A stretch of DNA of 64,000 bases from positions 1,054,001 through 1,118,000 of the forward strand of contig JAVJRG010000005.1 of NCBI GenBank assembly GCA_040218535.1, in the 5' to 3' direction. This stretch comes from Lacipirellulaceae bacterium (GTDB lineage: Bacteria > Planctomycetota > Planctomycetia > Pirellulales > Lacipirellulaceae). Each line of letters opens with the position of its first letter. Position 1 is the first letter of the stretch. The notes under the pieces are model-generated. The model was not told the DNA's origin. It searched no databases and saw only the letters and a list, made by a program, of their open reading frames with translations. Of the stretch, positions 16,838 through 25,836 are shown piece after piece. The position numbers and the translations under genes were made by a program.

Positions 16838-18601
16838 TCACGTTCTCCTACGCTTCGTGGTGAACAGGAGCATCGCTGAGGCCACTAGCAGAATTCCTGT
16901 CGGCTCCGGCACCGCCAGGAACGCGTTCTCAGGCATCCAGCCGATCCCAGAGTTCCACAGAATTACGTCCGAAAGCGTCGAGTCGGCCAGTTCCGGGAAC
17001 AGCGTTAGTGCATCCGCGTCGCCCTCATAGAAGAATCGGTCGCCATCCCGTAGTCGTTCAAACTGGTCAGCGATGATTTCGCTGAGCAATTCGCCGACGA
17101 GGCTTCCAGGCAGGGCGTCTTCGGCGACGGCTCCGACCCACAGGTCGATGTCTTCGATCGATGCGTAGACGCTTTCCAAGGCATCCGCCACGCCGGGGTC
17201 GGTGGTCACGTCATCAAAATCGGTGATCGGACTAAGGCCCAGCCCGCGACGCACGTCGTTGTAGCTCGGTAGGCCGTGGTCGCGACCCCGTTGGATGTTC
17301 ACGGCGGCCAGGTCCAGTCCGCCGTTGCCCTCGGCGAAGAGGAATTCACGCACTTCGTCGACGATAAAGGCGTCGACATCTTGTGCCTTCTGCATCGCCA
17401 GTCCTTTAAGGACGGTTTCGATGCCGTTGTCTTTGGTAAATTGCGGTTCGAAGAAGGCGTCGCGGAGGGCGACTTCGCCGAGCTTGCCGTTGTCATCGTG
17501 CAAATGAATGGTTGGGGAAAGCAGCGTGTGCCCCACACGATAGGCCGCGTTGGCAAACTCATTGCTTAGCGTGGCGTTGACCGTATCGTCATAGCCGGCG
17601 TAGGGCGAGAGGGCATCGCCAATAAGCATCGGCAGGAATTCCTCGTAGGTGATCCGTTGGATCTGGGCCCCGACCGCTTTGCGCACGGTCTGGTAGATGT
17701 ATTCATCCACGTCGGCGGCGTTGCTGGAATTGAATCCGGCGTTCGCGACTAAGGTTGGCAAGTCTGAACGCCCGGCAAGGTCAGTCGCTAGACGATTATG
17801 CTCTCTCACAAACAACGTATGCACAGCAGTCAGGCCGATTTGTTCGTTGGCTCGTACGTCACCCGCGAGGAACAGTTCCTCTGCGGGCGGAGGGGTATCG
17901 CCCGGTGAAACGGGCGGATTGGCATTGGGGAAGGGACTGGTCGCGTCGTTCAACGGCAGCAAGGTTTCGCCGTTATTACCCACAGAAGTTTTCAGTTGGC
18001 CACCGCTCATCGTGCGAAGGAAATCGGCACGGGCCTGATCTGAACCGTAGACGTTCGAGCCGTCAATGTAAGCTGTCAGAGCGTTTACTTGTTCTCGTGG
18101 AGTCCCCGGGACACCGGTCCCTGGGGCGGCGTCGTTCCGCCGGAAGGGAATGAACGGAAACATGGGATTCCGAAGCGGGTCGTTGACGTCCAAAAGCGGA
18201 ATCATAAACGGATCGCTCGTTGGCGTGGGCTCTTCAAGCGCGAAATCGTGATCAATGAACTGACCCCATTGCCAAAGCCAATCGCTCGCTCCTTTGTGAT
18301 TCAGGAACGAATTATTCCCTTGGGCGACGACCGTGTTGCTGATGTCGCGAGGATTAGCCAAACGCGATGTCCCCATACCCGTGGCCGGATTGAAGGTTGT
18401 CATCCCTCGTGGAACGCTGTGTCCGTCTTCGTAGTCGGGTGTGACCATGCGAATGAGCGGTTGCTCCGCTTCGCCCCAGTTGGGGTTCGCAAGGTTATTG
18501 TCCGAGCCATCAATGGTACGGAATTCGGCCAAAGCCGCCCGTGTTGCCCCACCAGCAAGGCAGGTCGCTAGACAAAATGCAAAAAGATTCTTGGTACGCA
18601 T
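16838..18601 (-). CDS. Animal-type haem peroxidase with PEP-CTERM anchor
   Basis: A 587-residue exported peroxidase (myeloperoxidase/peroxinectin family). The signal peptide covers about residues 1-25. The distal haem His is His118 in QWGQFIDHDF; the catalytic Arg lies in GDVRANEQIGLTAVHTLFVREHNR (about 248-271); the proximal His is His358 in NAAYRVGHTLL; and NIQRGRDHGLPSYNDVR is the family's substrate-side signature. The C-terminus is a PEP-CTERM signal (VPEP, hydrophobic helix, KRRR). Such enzymes use H2O2 to oxidise halides or phenols. Its role here, possibly cross-linking or oxidative chemistry on the surface, is inferred. The stop is 12 bp from the convergent oxidoreductase gene. Confidence 0.92.
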   Translation of the reverse strand: MRTKNLFAFCLATCLAGGATRAALAEFRTIDGSDNNLANPNWGEAEQPLIRMVTPDYEDGHSVPRGMTTFNPATGMGTSRLANPRDISNTVVAQGNNSFLNHKGASDWLWQWGQFIDHDFALEEPTPTSDPFMIPLLDVNDPLRNPMFPFIPFRRNDAAPGTGVPGTPREQVNALTAYIDGSNVYGSDQARADFLRTMSGGQLKTSVGNNGETLLPLNDATSPFPNANPPVSPGDTPPPAEELFLAGDVRANEQIGLTAVHTLFVREHNRLATDLAGRSDLPTLVANAGFNSSNAADVDEYIYQTVRKAVGAQIQRITYEEFLPMLIGDALSPYAGYDDTVNATLSNEFANAAYRVGHTLLSPTIHLHDDNGKLGEVALRDAFFEPQFTKDNGIETVLKGLAMQKAQDVDAFIVDEVREFLFAEGNGGLDLAAVNIQRGRDHGLPSYNDVRRGLGLSPITDFDDVTTDPGVADALESVYASIEDIDLWVGAVAEDALPGSLVGELLSEIIADQFERLRDGDRFFYEGDADALTLFPELADSTLSDVILWNSGIGWMPENAFLAVPEPTGILLVASAMLLFTTKRRRT

Positions 18602-18668
18602 AATTCAAGAGCCTTTGGAAAGAAGTTCTTCTAGTTCCGAAAAAACAAATTGAGTGCCACCATTCAGC

Positions 18669-19346
18669 CTAAACACGAACTCGGTGTACCGCTAGCAATA
18701 GGCAGGAAACGAATGCCGAGATTAGCGTCGCAGGTTCGGGAACGGCGGCCAGATTAGCAGTGCCGGGCTGGGCGTCACCCTGCCAAGCGATAAAGTCGGC
18801 ACCATCGACATCCCCGTCCGCGTCCCCGTCGCCATCGGAGCTGGCTGCTCCAGTGCCTAACCCGTACCCGCTCGTCCAGTTGATGAGGTCCCCGCTGTTG
18901 ACGGTGCCGTCGCCGTTGAAGTCCAACGGATCGTTGGCTGTGAGGATTGAAAAGCTATTGTCGCTGACGTCGTAGTAACTCTCGCCGCCATTCTCCTGCT
19001 GGACGCGGACCCAGACGGATTCGTCACTGATGCTAGGAACTTCCCAATCGAAGCTGAGTTGGAAGCCGTCAACGAGATCCCCAGGGTCAACGCCGTTAAC
19101 GATGTCCTCCCAAGGGCCATGCTCGCTGTCTAGGGAATACCAGAGGTTGTAGCCGGTCGTGTTGTGCGTGATGAGATTCGTCCAATCGATGGTGAACGTC
19201 TCACCTGCGGTCAGCGTTTCCCCTCCATTGGGTGAATCGAGTCCGACGTGCGCCAGCGAGCTTGCTGGTGTTGCAAACGCCCAACCAACAAGTGTCATCG
19301 TCACTAGATAGAGGCGCAACCTCCTCCTCAGGTAACAAGTGCTCAT
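18669..19346 (-). CDS. PEP-CTERM protein with Kre9/KNH-like and dockerin-like domains
   Basis: A 225-residue exported protein. The signal peptide ends near 33. Residues about 35-130 form an Ig-like Kre9/KNH-type domain (LDSPNGGETLTAGETFTIDW, then YNLWYSLD...WVRVQ). A dockerin-like Ca-binding pair follows, LDFNGDGTVNSGDLINWT and DADGDVDGADFIAWQ, then the PEP-CTERM VPEPATL tail. A ribosome-binding site AAGGAGA precedes the ATG. It is upstream of the haem peroxidase gene on the same strand (67-bp gap), so the two may be co-transcribed. Function unknown; probably surface-associated. Confidence 0.8.
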   Translation of the reverse strand: MSTCYLRRRLRLYLVTMTLVGWAFATPASSLAHVGLDSPNGGETLTAGETFTIDWTNLITHNTTGYNLWYSLDSEHGPWEDIVNGVDPGDLVDGFQLSFDWEVPSISDESVWVRVQQENGGESYYDVSDNSFSILTANDPLDFNGDGTVNSGDLINWTSGYGLGTGAASSDGDGDADGDVDGADFIAWQGDAQPGTANLAAVPEPATLISAFVSCLLLAVHRVRV

Positions 19347-19868
19347 GCTCTTCTCCTTCCATTTTCATGGGAGCCCCTGACAAAAAGGACACGTAGGAGA
19401 GATCTTCGAGGCGCATCGAAGTACGAGTGCACAGAAGCTTAGAAATGCAGTAGCTGAGAATGCACAGGTAAAGCCTCTAGGAATCACCCCCACAGTGAAT
19501 CCAGTCCTGTCGCATGCCGGGTCTGTTCCGAGACCGCTGCCGGCTTTTTCCGTAGCCGAGCTTGCTTGAAACGCATTTTACAGATTCTTCAAGTCTGACC
19601 AGCCCTTAAGTTCCTGATGGCTTACCCCGACATAATTCTGCGAGACCTGCGGCAAGCAGCTATCACGGTATTAAGCGACCGCCAGATAAGGATTTGCAAC
19701 TACTCAGAAGGCAGTTTGCTGGTGAGATATTTCGCCTATATTTTTTTCTGGCACAGAAGTCGCTCACGAAGCGCTCTTCACGGCAGCCTATCGTTTCGAT
19801 CACAATAGAAGCACGCTTGGTGGCAACGGAAGCCGCTGCGGACTTGGTTCCTACAGATTAGGAAATGG
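19347..19868. other. 522-bp divergent spacer
   Basis: Separates the divergent PEP-CTERM gene and the acyltransferase gene, so it must hold promoters for both. A hairpin-forming stretch at 19516-19544 (GCCGGGTCT against AGACC and CCGGC) followed by five T residues resembles a weak terminator or leader structure on the plus strand. A GAGCTTGCT word near 19559 relates to the repeat at 11379. A 63-codon frame (19617-19808) is not convincing. Confidence 0.45.
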
Positions 19869-20807
19869 ATGCTACGGAAAGCAAAAGACTATTCGGCCTA
19901 TCTTGCTGTCCGCTTAGTGGTCGGACTGGTGCAATCTCTCCCTCTGGAGACCGTCGAAGATGCCTCGAAGCATCTGGCGTGGTTCGTATGGCGTGTGCTG
20001 AAGATTCGTCGCAAGGTGGTTGAAGAGAATCTGAAAACTGCCTTCCCGGAAGGAACAATCCAGGAGCATGAAAAGATCGCTCTTGGGATGTGGCGGCATC
20101 TCTTTCTGATGATCGCTGAGATCGCTCATGCACCGCGGAAAGTCCATCGCACCAACTGGCGGGAACATTCGACGATTCCCGACATGCCTACGCTCACGGG
20201 GCAACTGTTAAGCGGACGGCCCACGGTGATCATCTCGGGCCATTTGGGGAACTTCGAACTCGGCGGTTACTTGCTGGGTTTGCACGGTTTTCCCACGCAC
20301 ACGATCGCTCGGCAGCTGGACAACCCTTACCTCGACCGCTGGGTGACTGAGTTCCGTGGAGCGACCGGCCAGCACATGCTCTCTAAGTCGGATAGCAGCC
20401 GCCAGATTGCCCACCTGTTGGAATCTGGTGGCACGCTCGTCTTGCTTGGCGATCAGTACGCCGGTGATACGGCGTGTTGGGTCGACTTTTTCGGCAAGCC
20501 GGCCTCCACTCATAAAGCGGTGGCCGTATTCACATTGAGCGGCCGCGCCCCGACGGCGGTTAGTGGCGTTCTGCGGCGAGATAAGCCCCTGCACTTTGAA
20601 ATGTGCCTGGCTGATCTGATTGATCCTGAATCGAACGATTTTCAGCACGGTACCATCCCGGCCCTCACGCAGTGGTACACCGATGGCCTTGAACAGATGA
20701 TCCGTCAGGCTCCCGAACAATACTGGTGGGTCCATCGCCGTTGGAAGGGTACCCCAACCGACCGCCGCGAACGGCGGCGAAAGCTGCGGGCGAAGTCGGC
20801 GGCTTAA
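19869..20807 (+). CDS. LpxL/HtrB-family lysophospholipid acyltransferase
   Basis: Acyltransferase of the lipid A biosynthesis (Lauroyl/myristoyl) family, 312 residues. The catalytic HX4E motif is GHLGNFE at about residues 123-129 (IISGHLGNFELGGYLL), followed by ARQLDNPYLDRW and LLGDQYAGDTACWVDFFGKPA, both characteristic of LpxL/LpxM-like proteins. The C-terminal PEQYWWVHRRWKGTP is also diagnostic. It would transfer an acyl chain from acyl-ACP to a lipid at the inner membrane. Whether this bacterium makes lipid A cannot be told here. Confidence 0.88.
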   Translation: MLRKAKDYSAYLAVRLVVGLVQSLPLETVEDASKHLAWFVWRVLKIRRKVVEENLKTAFPEGTIQEHEKIALGMWRHLFLMIAEIAHAPRKVHRTNWREHSTIPDMPTLTGQLLSGRPTVIISGHLGNFELGGYLLGLHGFPTHTIARQLDNPYLDRWVTEFRGATGQHMLSKSDSSRQIAHLLESGGTLVLLGDQYAGDTACWVDFFGKPASTHKAVAVFTLSGRAPTAVSGVLRRDKPLHFEMCLADLIDPESNDFQHGTIPALTQWYTDGLEQMIRQAPEQYWWVHRRWKGTPTDRRERRRKLRAKSAA

Positions 20808-20940
20808 GTGCGGAGCAAGCTCAGCGGCGAAACCAGATTTTCCGCCGTCCGCCTTCCACCCTCCCCCTTCGTAGGCCGGTCTGTCATAATCACCTGCTTC
20901 GCCTCAGCTCCGACTTGCCCTCACCGAGCGTAGTTCGCAC

Positions 20941-21897
20941 GTGTATCGCCTCCGGCCGTTTGAAAATACGGATCCGCCCCATCTGGCTGAAATCTGGCGG
21001 AGCCAGCCTCCTCAGCGAGGTGTCCTCCAACCGGTCTCCGCGATGCTTCTCGAGTATGGTGTGTTTGCCAAGATGCACTTCGACCCCCGCGGGCTGATCG
21101 TCGCCACGCATGACGAACGCCCGGTCGGTTTCGTTCACGCGGGCTTCGGCCCCAGTGACGACGGTAGCCAACTTGATACGAGCTTTGGCACCACGCACGT
21201 TTTAATGTTGCACGGGTCGCATCGCGATGAGGCGCTCGCTGATCAGCTTCTCGCCGCAAGCGAGGAATACCAACGAAGTCGCGGCGCGAGCGTGTTCTAT
21301 GCCGGCGGGATCCAGCCGCTAAATTCGTTTTACCTCGGCCTTTACGGAGGCAGCGAAATCCCTGGTGTCCTAGCGACCGACGACCTCTTCAACCAAGCAT
21401 GTCAGCGGAACAATTACGATACTGTCGATGAGGTTTGCATCTATCAGTCAGACATCGCGACTCTTCGTCCGCAAATGACTCGGGAGCTTCGCTCGCTTAA
21501 GAGGATGACCAACGTCGTCGAAAAGATCGACCCGCCTTCAAGAACTTGGTGGGAGGCTTGTGTCTGGAGCGGACTGCAGCGAGATCGGTTTCAACTTGTT
21601 GATAAGTACAAAGACGACGTCCTCGCGACTGCGTCCTTCTGGGATGTGCAGCCGCTCTCCACAGGTTGGGGCATGGCGACAGCCGGGCTGTTTGAATTGG
21701 CCACCCATCCCGACCACCGCCGCCGCGGAGCGGCTAGCTATCTTCTCGGCGAGGCTGCACGACTACTGAGAAGGCGCGGCATTACGACCTTCGAGGCGCA
21801 AACGATGGCTAGTAACGAAGCAGCTCTGAAGTTCTACGACAAGCTCGGCTTCACTGAGGTCGAACGGGGAACCGTGTATCGCAAAGCAGGTGGCTAG
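20941..21897 (+). CDS. Tandem GNAT-domain N-acetyltransferase
   Basis: A 318-residue protein with two GNAT folds and a GTG start. The N-terminal copy (1-130) keeps the strand/helix pattern MYRLRPFENTDPPHLAEIW and GLIVATHDERPVGFVHAGF but has a degraded acetyl-CoA loop. The C-terminal copy (about 170-318) has ELATHPDHRRRGAASYLLGEA, the acetyl-CoA pyrophosphate loop, and NEAALKFYDKLGFTEVERGTVYRK. Only the second domain is likely catalytic. Substrate unknown. Follows the acyltransferase gene by 133 bp. Confidence 0.82.
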   Translation: MYRLRPFENTDPPHLAEIWRSQPPQRGVLQPVSAMLLEYGVFAKMHFDPRGLIVATHDERPVGFVHAGFGPSDDGSQLDTSFGTTHVLMLHGSHRDEALADQLLAASEEYQRSRGASVFYAGGIQPLNSFYLGLYGGSEIPGVLATDDLFNQACQRNNYDTVDEVCIYQSDIATLRPQMTRELRSLKRMTNVVEKIDPPSRTWWEACVWSGLQRDRFQLVDKYKDDVLATASFWDVQPLSTGWGMATAGLFELATHPDHRRRGAASYLLGEAARLLRRRGITTFEAQTMASNEAALKFYDKLGFTEVERGTVYRKAGG

Positions 21898-22094
21898 ATT
21901 TGGCCTGAGAGCGTTAGATTTCTCTTTGCTACTATGTTTCGAAAGGGCACAATCATAGTAGCTGACCGGCTCGTCCAATCCGCGAGACTCACATTCAAAT
22001 TTTGCCTTCGTCGTCAGGGCGTGTTATTCTGCTGCGTGAGCACGTTTGCCTGGTAAGTCTGGCTAGCGACGAACATTCTTTCTCAGTAGACCTT

Positions 22095-23768
22095 ATGTAT
22101 TCCATTCGTAGAGTATCGCTCCTCGTTCTGTCCTGCGTCATCCTCCTAACGGATAACGCTTCAGCAGCATTCCCATCACGTATTGTTGCTCGGACTCGAG
22201 GCTTCAATGAGTTTTCCGTCCCGCAAGTGCTGGGCGGTGGCCGGTTTGTTGATATCGAAACCTTCTCCTTCAACGGTCAGGGAGATCTGCTCTTCGCAGG
22301 CCCCGGCAGCACTTTTGGTCGAGGTGGCATCTGGCGTGTTGAACCGACGGGGCCAGTTGTGCAGACGTTCTCACTAGACGAAACCACATCACCCGGCTTG
22401 CGGTTGGATCGAATCAACGAATCGTCAGTGAGCGTGGGTTCCGGCGGGACCGCATTCCTGGCAAATTCTGACAACGTCTTTGGCCCATGGATCGATCCCA
22501 CCGACGGAGCGCCGCAACTCATCGCTAGTGCGTCTCGTGATGAGCCGACAATCGGGCCCAGACTAGGACCGGGCGTCGTATTCCAAACTGTTGATCCTCA
22601 AACACAATTTCCAAGCAACGAAGCTTTCTTAGGTCTCGTGATCAACGACTCGAACATAGCAGCCTTTCGCGGGCAACTGCGGGGGACGAACATCAATTTT
22701 CGCAACGACCGCGGAATTTGGCTGTGGGATGAAGGCCAGCTTCGCGTCATCGCTCGTGGTGGAACCGCGGGAGCGCAGGGGCCGCAGCTTGCCGATGGGT
22801 CGCTTTTCGGCAACTTTAACTCACGGCTCCACATTGACAATCAAGGACGTGTTGGCTTTAGCGCCAACGCTGACTCGACGGTTGGCGTCTGGCAGTTCGA
22901 CGGCGCGATGAATGTCCCGATCGTTGTCAGCGGCACTGACGGTCCTCTCGGACCCGGCCTTGGTGCGGGGGTTGAAATTGCCAATGCGTCCCTGTTCGGA
23001 ATGACCAACGATGGTGTCATGGCCATCGCCGGTCAATTGGATGATGCTTCTCGTACCGGCTACATCATTCGAGCCGATGGTCAGTCCAAAGAGGTAATCG
23101 CCATGGCAGGGACCAATGGCCCGATGGGGCCAGGCTTCGGCAACGAAACTTGGCGATTCGTTGGCACTCCCGCGATTGCAAGCAACGGCCAAATGAGCTT
23201 TAGCGGTCAACTCTCTCAGTCGGGCAGTGCTTTGTGGAAGCTCACCCCCAGCGGCGTCGAGCCGTTTGCGACTCAAACCCTCAGCGGCCCTCTCGGCCCC
23301 GGGCTTGGCGACGGCGTAGCGTTTTCCGTTTTCGTTGGAGATCACACGATTAACAGTAGTGGGCAAACCGCGTTCATGGCTCGCCTGGGTGGCGTGGGGA
23401 TCGACAGTACCAACAACTTTGGCCTGTGGGCGCACCACGAGGGCCGCAACGTGTTGATCGCCCGCAAGGGAGACTTGGTCGATACCGATCCCACCGAAGC
23501 GGAACTCTTCAAGACGGTCGCCGACATCCACACCTTTGGATTCTTTGGCTCATTGCAGAGAAGTGGATCTTTGCAAGCAAGCGGTGGCGAAGGGGGAGCT
23601 GTCCGCTGGCTGAACGACGCGGGCGAGCTTGCTTATCTCCTGGAATTCACCGACGGGTCCGTTGGGCTGTTCGTAGCAAAAATCCCCGAGCCTACAACAC
23701 TTATGGTTGCTTTGGTGATGGTTCTCACTGGAGTTGGAAGCCGTTCACGCGGCCACCAAAGCCGATAA
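22095..23768 (+). CDS. PEP-CTERM protein with tandem NxxGxxAF repeats
   Basis: A 557-residue exported protein. The start at 22095 gives a clean signal peptide (MYSIRRVSLLVLSCVILLTDNASA); the longer frame from 22002 does not. The body consists of about eight repeats of roughly 60 residues, each centred on an NxxGxxAF-like strand (NSSGQTAFMA, SNGQMSFSG, NDGVMAIAG, NQGRVGFSA) and spaced by GPLGPGLG-type turns, probably a beta-propeller. It ends with a PEP-CTERM tail (IPEPTTLMVALVMV...RSRG). Function unknown; family members are predicted surface proteins. Confidence 0.85.
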   Translation: MYSIRRVSLLVLSCVILLTDNASAAFPSRIVARTRGFNEFSVPQVLGGGRFVDIETFSFNGQGDLLFAGPGSTFGRGGIWRVEPTGPVVQTFSLDETTSPGLRLDRINESSVSVGSGGTAFLANSDNVFGPWIDPTDGAPQLIASASRDEPTIGPRLGPGVVFQTVDPQTQFPSNEAFLGLVINDSNIAAFRGQLRGTNINFRNDRGIWLWDEGQLRVIARGGTAGAQGPQLADGSLFGNFNSRLHIDNQGRVGFSANADSTVGVWQFDGAMNVPIVVSGTDGPLGPGLGAGVEIANASLFGMTNDGVMAIAGQLDDASRTGYIIRADGQSKEVIAMAGTNGPMGPGFGNETWRFVGTPAIASNGQMSFSGQLSQSGSALWKLTPSGVEPFATQTLSGPLGPGLGDGVAFSVFVGDHTINSSGQTAFMARLGGVGIDSTNNFGLWAHHEGRNVLIARKGDLVDTDPTEAELFKTVADIHTFGFFGSLQRSGSLQASGGEGGAVRWLNDAGELAYLLEFTDGSVGLFVAKIPEPTTLMVALVMVLTGVGSRSRGHQSR

Positions 23769-23940
23769 CGAGACCTTTTCGCGAATTCTGTAAGAATCGG
23801 TGCCCGAGTCGGAGTTTTGTCGTAGTATCGGTCAGTGTCTTGTCATGAACAGTGCCTTATCATGAACGCTGTTCGACGCTGCAACTCTCGAATGAAGCCG
23901 CTGCACTTCGGAACAGGTAGAGAAGAGGAGAAGGATTTTG

Positions 23941-25836
23941 ATGCGAGGATCGAAATACGCGCGTGTCCTTGGACTGGCTGTGGTTGGTCTGTTCGTTGCT
24001 CATTCGCTTCTTGCAGGGAATGCTGTCGCAGCGGGTGAACCAAATGTCGTCCTTTTTTTCGTGGACGATCTTGGCTGGGCCGATTGGCAGCATGATGCCG
24101 CGCTCAACCCAACAGGCAGTCCCGTTTACGAAACGCCTAACCTGTTACGACTTGCCCAGTCGGGTGTCGTCTTCAATCAAGGTTATTCGGCGACACCCGT
24201 TTGTTCCTCGACGCGGTCGTCTTTGATGACTGGCAAGACTTCTGCTCGGACCGATTTCACCGATCACACAGGCGGGGCGGTGAATCAAAGTGCGTCGCTC
24301 AGGTCGCCAGTGCCGGTGAAAGCGATTCCCGGTAGCGAAATCACTCTCGCTGAGTCGCTGGGCTCCTCAGCAGGCGGATACCACACCGGCTTTATTGGCA
24401 AGTGGCACGCCGGGGCGGGGCCGACTTCACATGGCTACGATACCAACATCGCCGGCGGCGGGGCGGGTTGTCCGTGCAATCCGGTGTCCGACGGGTTTTT
24501 CGCCGGGGCGGACGGAGGTTGGGCGGGAATGCCGGGAATCACTTCGGGCTATCCTGCCGACGCCTATTTGACGGATGTGCTAACCGACTTCGCGGAAGTT
24601 TACATCGAGCAGCGGGCTGCGGCGACAAACCCTTTCTTCCTGACTGTCGCTCCCTACCAAGTGCATGTGCCGCTCGATGCTCCGCAGCCGTTGATCGATA
24701 AGTACACTCAGAAGATCGCTGACCTTACCACTCAAGGTGTTGATCTCGAGGGCCATGACAACGCCGTCTATGCCGCGATGCTAGAGAAAATGGACGAGTC
24801 GCTCGGTCGGATTCTTGATCGACTGGAAGATCCCAACGGCGATGGCAACATGGTCGATAGTGTGCGGAACAATACGATCATTATGCTCGCCTCAGACAAC
24901 GGCGGGCTAAATGTTAGCGAACTCGGCGACCCCGTTGCCACACGCAACGGCCCACTACGCGAGGGGAAGGGCAGTCTCTACGAAGGGGGGATTCGTTCTC
25001 CACTGATCACAAGTTGGACCGGCAACAGCAATATCACGCAGGGCACAACGAGCAACGCACGCGTTTCCAGCCACGACTTCTACCCGACGCTGCTTGAGCT
25101 GACGGGGCTGGGCAGCAATCCGGCAGTCCCACGCAATGAGGTGATGGACGGCGTCAGTTTCGCCGCGGCACTAGAAGGCGGGACTCACGAACGGGGCTTC
25201 CAGTACTGGCACTACCCCAACCGCAGCAACCAAGATGTCCGCGCCGCGGAGCAACGCATTCCGTTCGAGGGGGGATCGTTCGTTAGTGCGATTCGTGACG
25301 ATCAGTACAAAATGGTTTACCAGTACGAGACCGGGCAGTACGAACTCTACGATTTACTCAACGACATCGGCGAGACGAACGACCTATTGGGCACGAATCC
25401 TGCGGTGGAGTTTCGGCTCAGCGCTCAACTGCACAGCTATCTTGATTCGGTCGATGCGTCGATGCCACTTCTGCGATCCACGGGAACGGCGGTCGATTTA
25501 CCGCAGGTGCTCTGGCCTACTTTCCAGGGAGATTTCAACCAAAGCAATACGCTCGACGCTGCGGATTGGTTGCTGCTCAAGGCCTCATTCGGTTCCGATT
25601 TGAGTGCGCTCTCGGTGACCCAGGGTTATGCCATCGGCGATGTCAATTTGGACGGGGAGGTCGACCGTCTCGACTTTCGCTTGTTCAAGTCCATCTATGA
25701 GGATTTCCACGGCAGCGGATCGTTTGAGGCTTTGTTGAACGGTGTTCCGGAGCCTTCCTCAGCGATTCTCCTGCTGTTTGGCGGGGGTGGTTGGTTCTTG
25801 CGACGGCAGCGAGCAACGGGGAGGGCTGATCAATGA
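23941..25836 (+). CDS. PEP-CTERM arylsulfatase with dockerin-like domain
   Basis: A 631-residue exported sulfatase cleaving sulfate esters, presumably on polysaccharides. The ATG at 23941 is preferred over a TTG three bases earlier because a purine-rich AGGAGAAGG lies 6-7 bp upstream. Metal-binding VDDLGW is at 42-46 and the formylglycine site is Cys88 in CSSTRSSLMTGK, with Ser in place of the usual Pro after Cys-X. Further family blocks are FIGKWHAG and MLASDNGG. A dockerin-like domain (DFNQSNTLDAADWL and DVNLDGEVDRLDF) precedes the PEP-CTERM tail (VPEPSSAILLLFGGGGWFLRRQR). Its stop overlaps the next start (ATGA), indicating translational coupling. No sulfatase-maturase gene is nearby. Confidence 0.92.
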   Translation: MRGSKYARVLGLAVVGLFVAHSLLAGNAVAAGEPNVVLFFVDDLGWADWQHDAALNPTGSPVYETPNLLRLAQSGVVFNQGYSATPVCSSTRSSLMTGKTSARTDFTDHTGGAVNQSASLRSPVPVKAIPGSEITLAESLGSSAGGYHTGFIGKWHAGAGPTSHGYDTNIAGGGAGCPCNPVSDGFFAGADGGWAGMPGITSGYPADAYLTDVLTDFAEVYIEQRAAATNPFFLTVAPYQVHVPLDAPQPLIDKYTQKIADLTTQGVDLEGHDNAVYAAMLEKMDESLGRILDRLEDPNGDGNMVDSVRNNTIIMLASDNGGLNVSELGDPVATRNGPLREGKGSLYEGGIRSPLITSWTGNSNITQGTTSNARVSSHDFYPTLLELTGLGSNPAVPRNEVMDGVSFAAALEGGTHERGFQYWHYPNRSNQDVRAAEQRIPFEGGSFVSAIRDDQYKMVYQYETGQYELYDLLNDIGETNDLLGTNPAVEFRLSAQLHSYLDSVDASMPLLRSTGTAVDLPQVLWPTFQGDFNQSNTLDAADWLLLKASFGSDLSALSVTQGYAIGDVNLDGEVDRLDFRLFKSIYEDFHGSGSFEALLNGVPEPSSAILLLFGGGGWFLRRQRATGRADQ

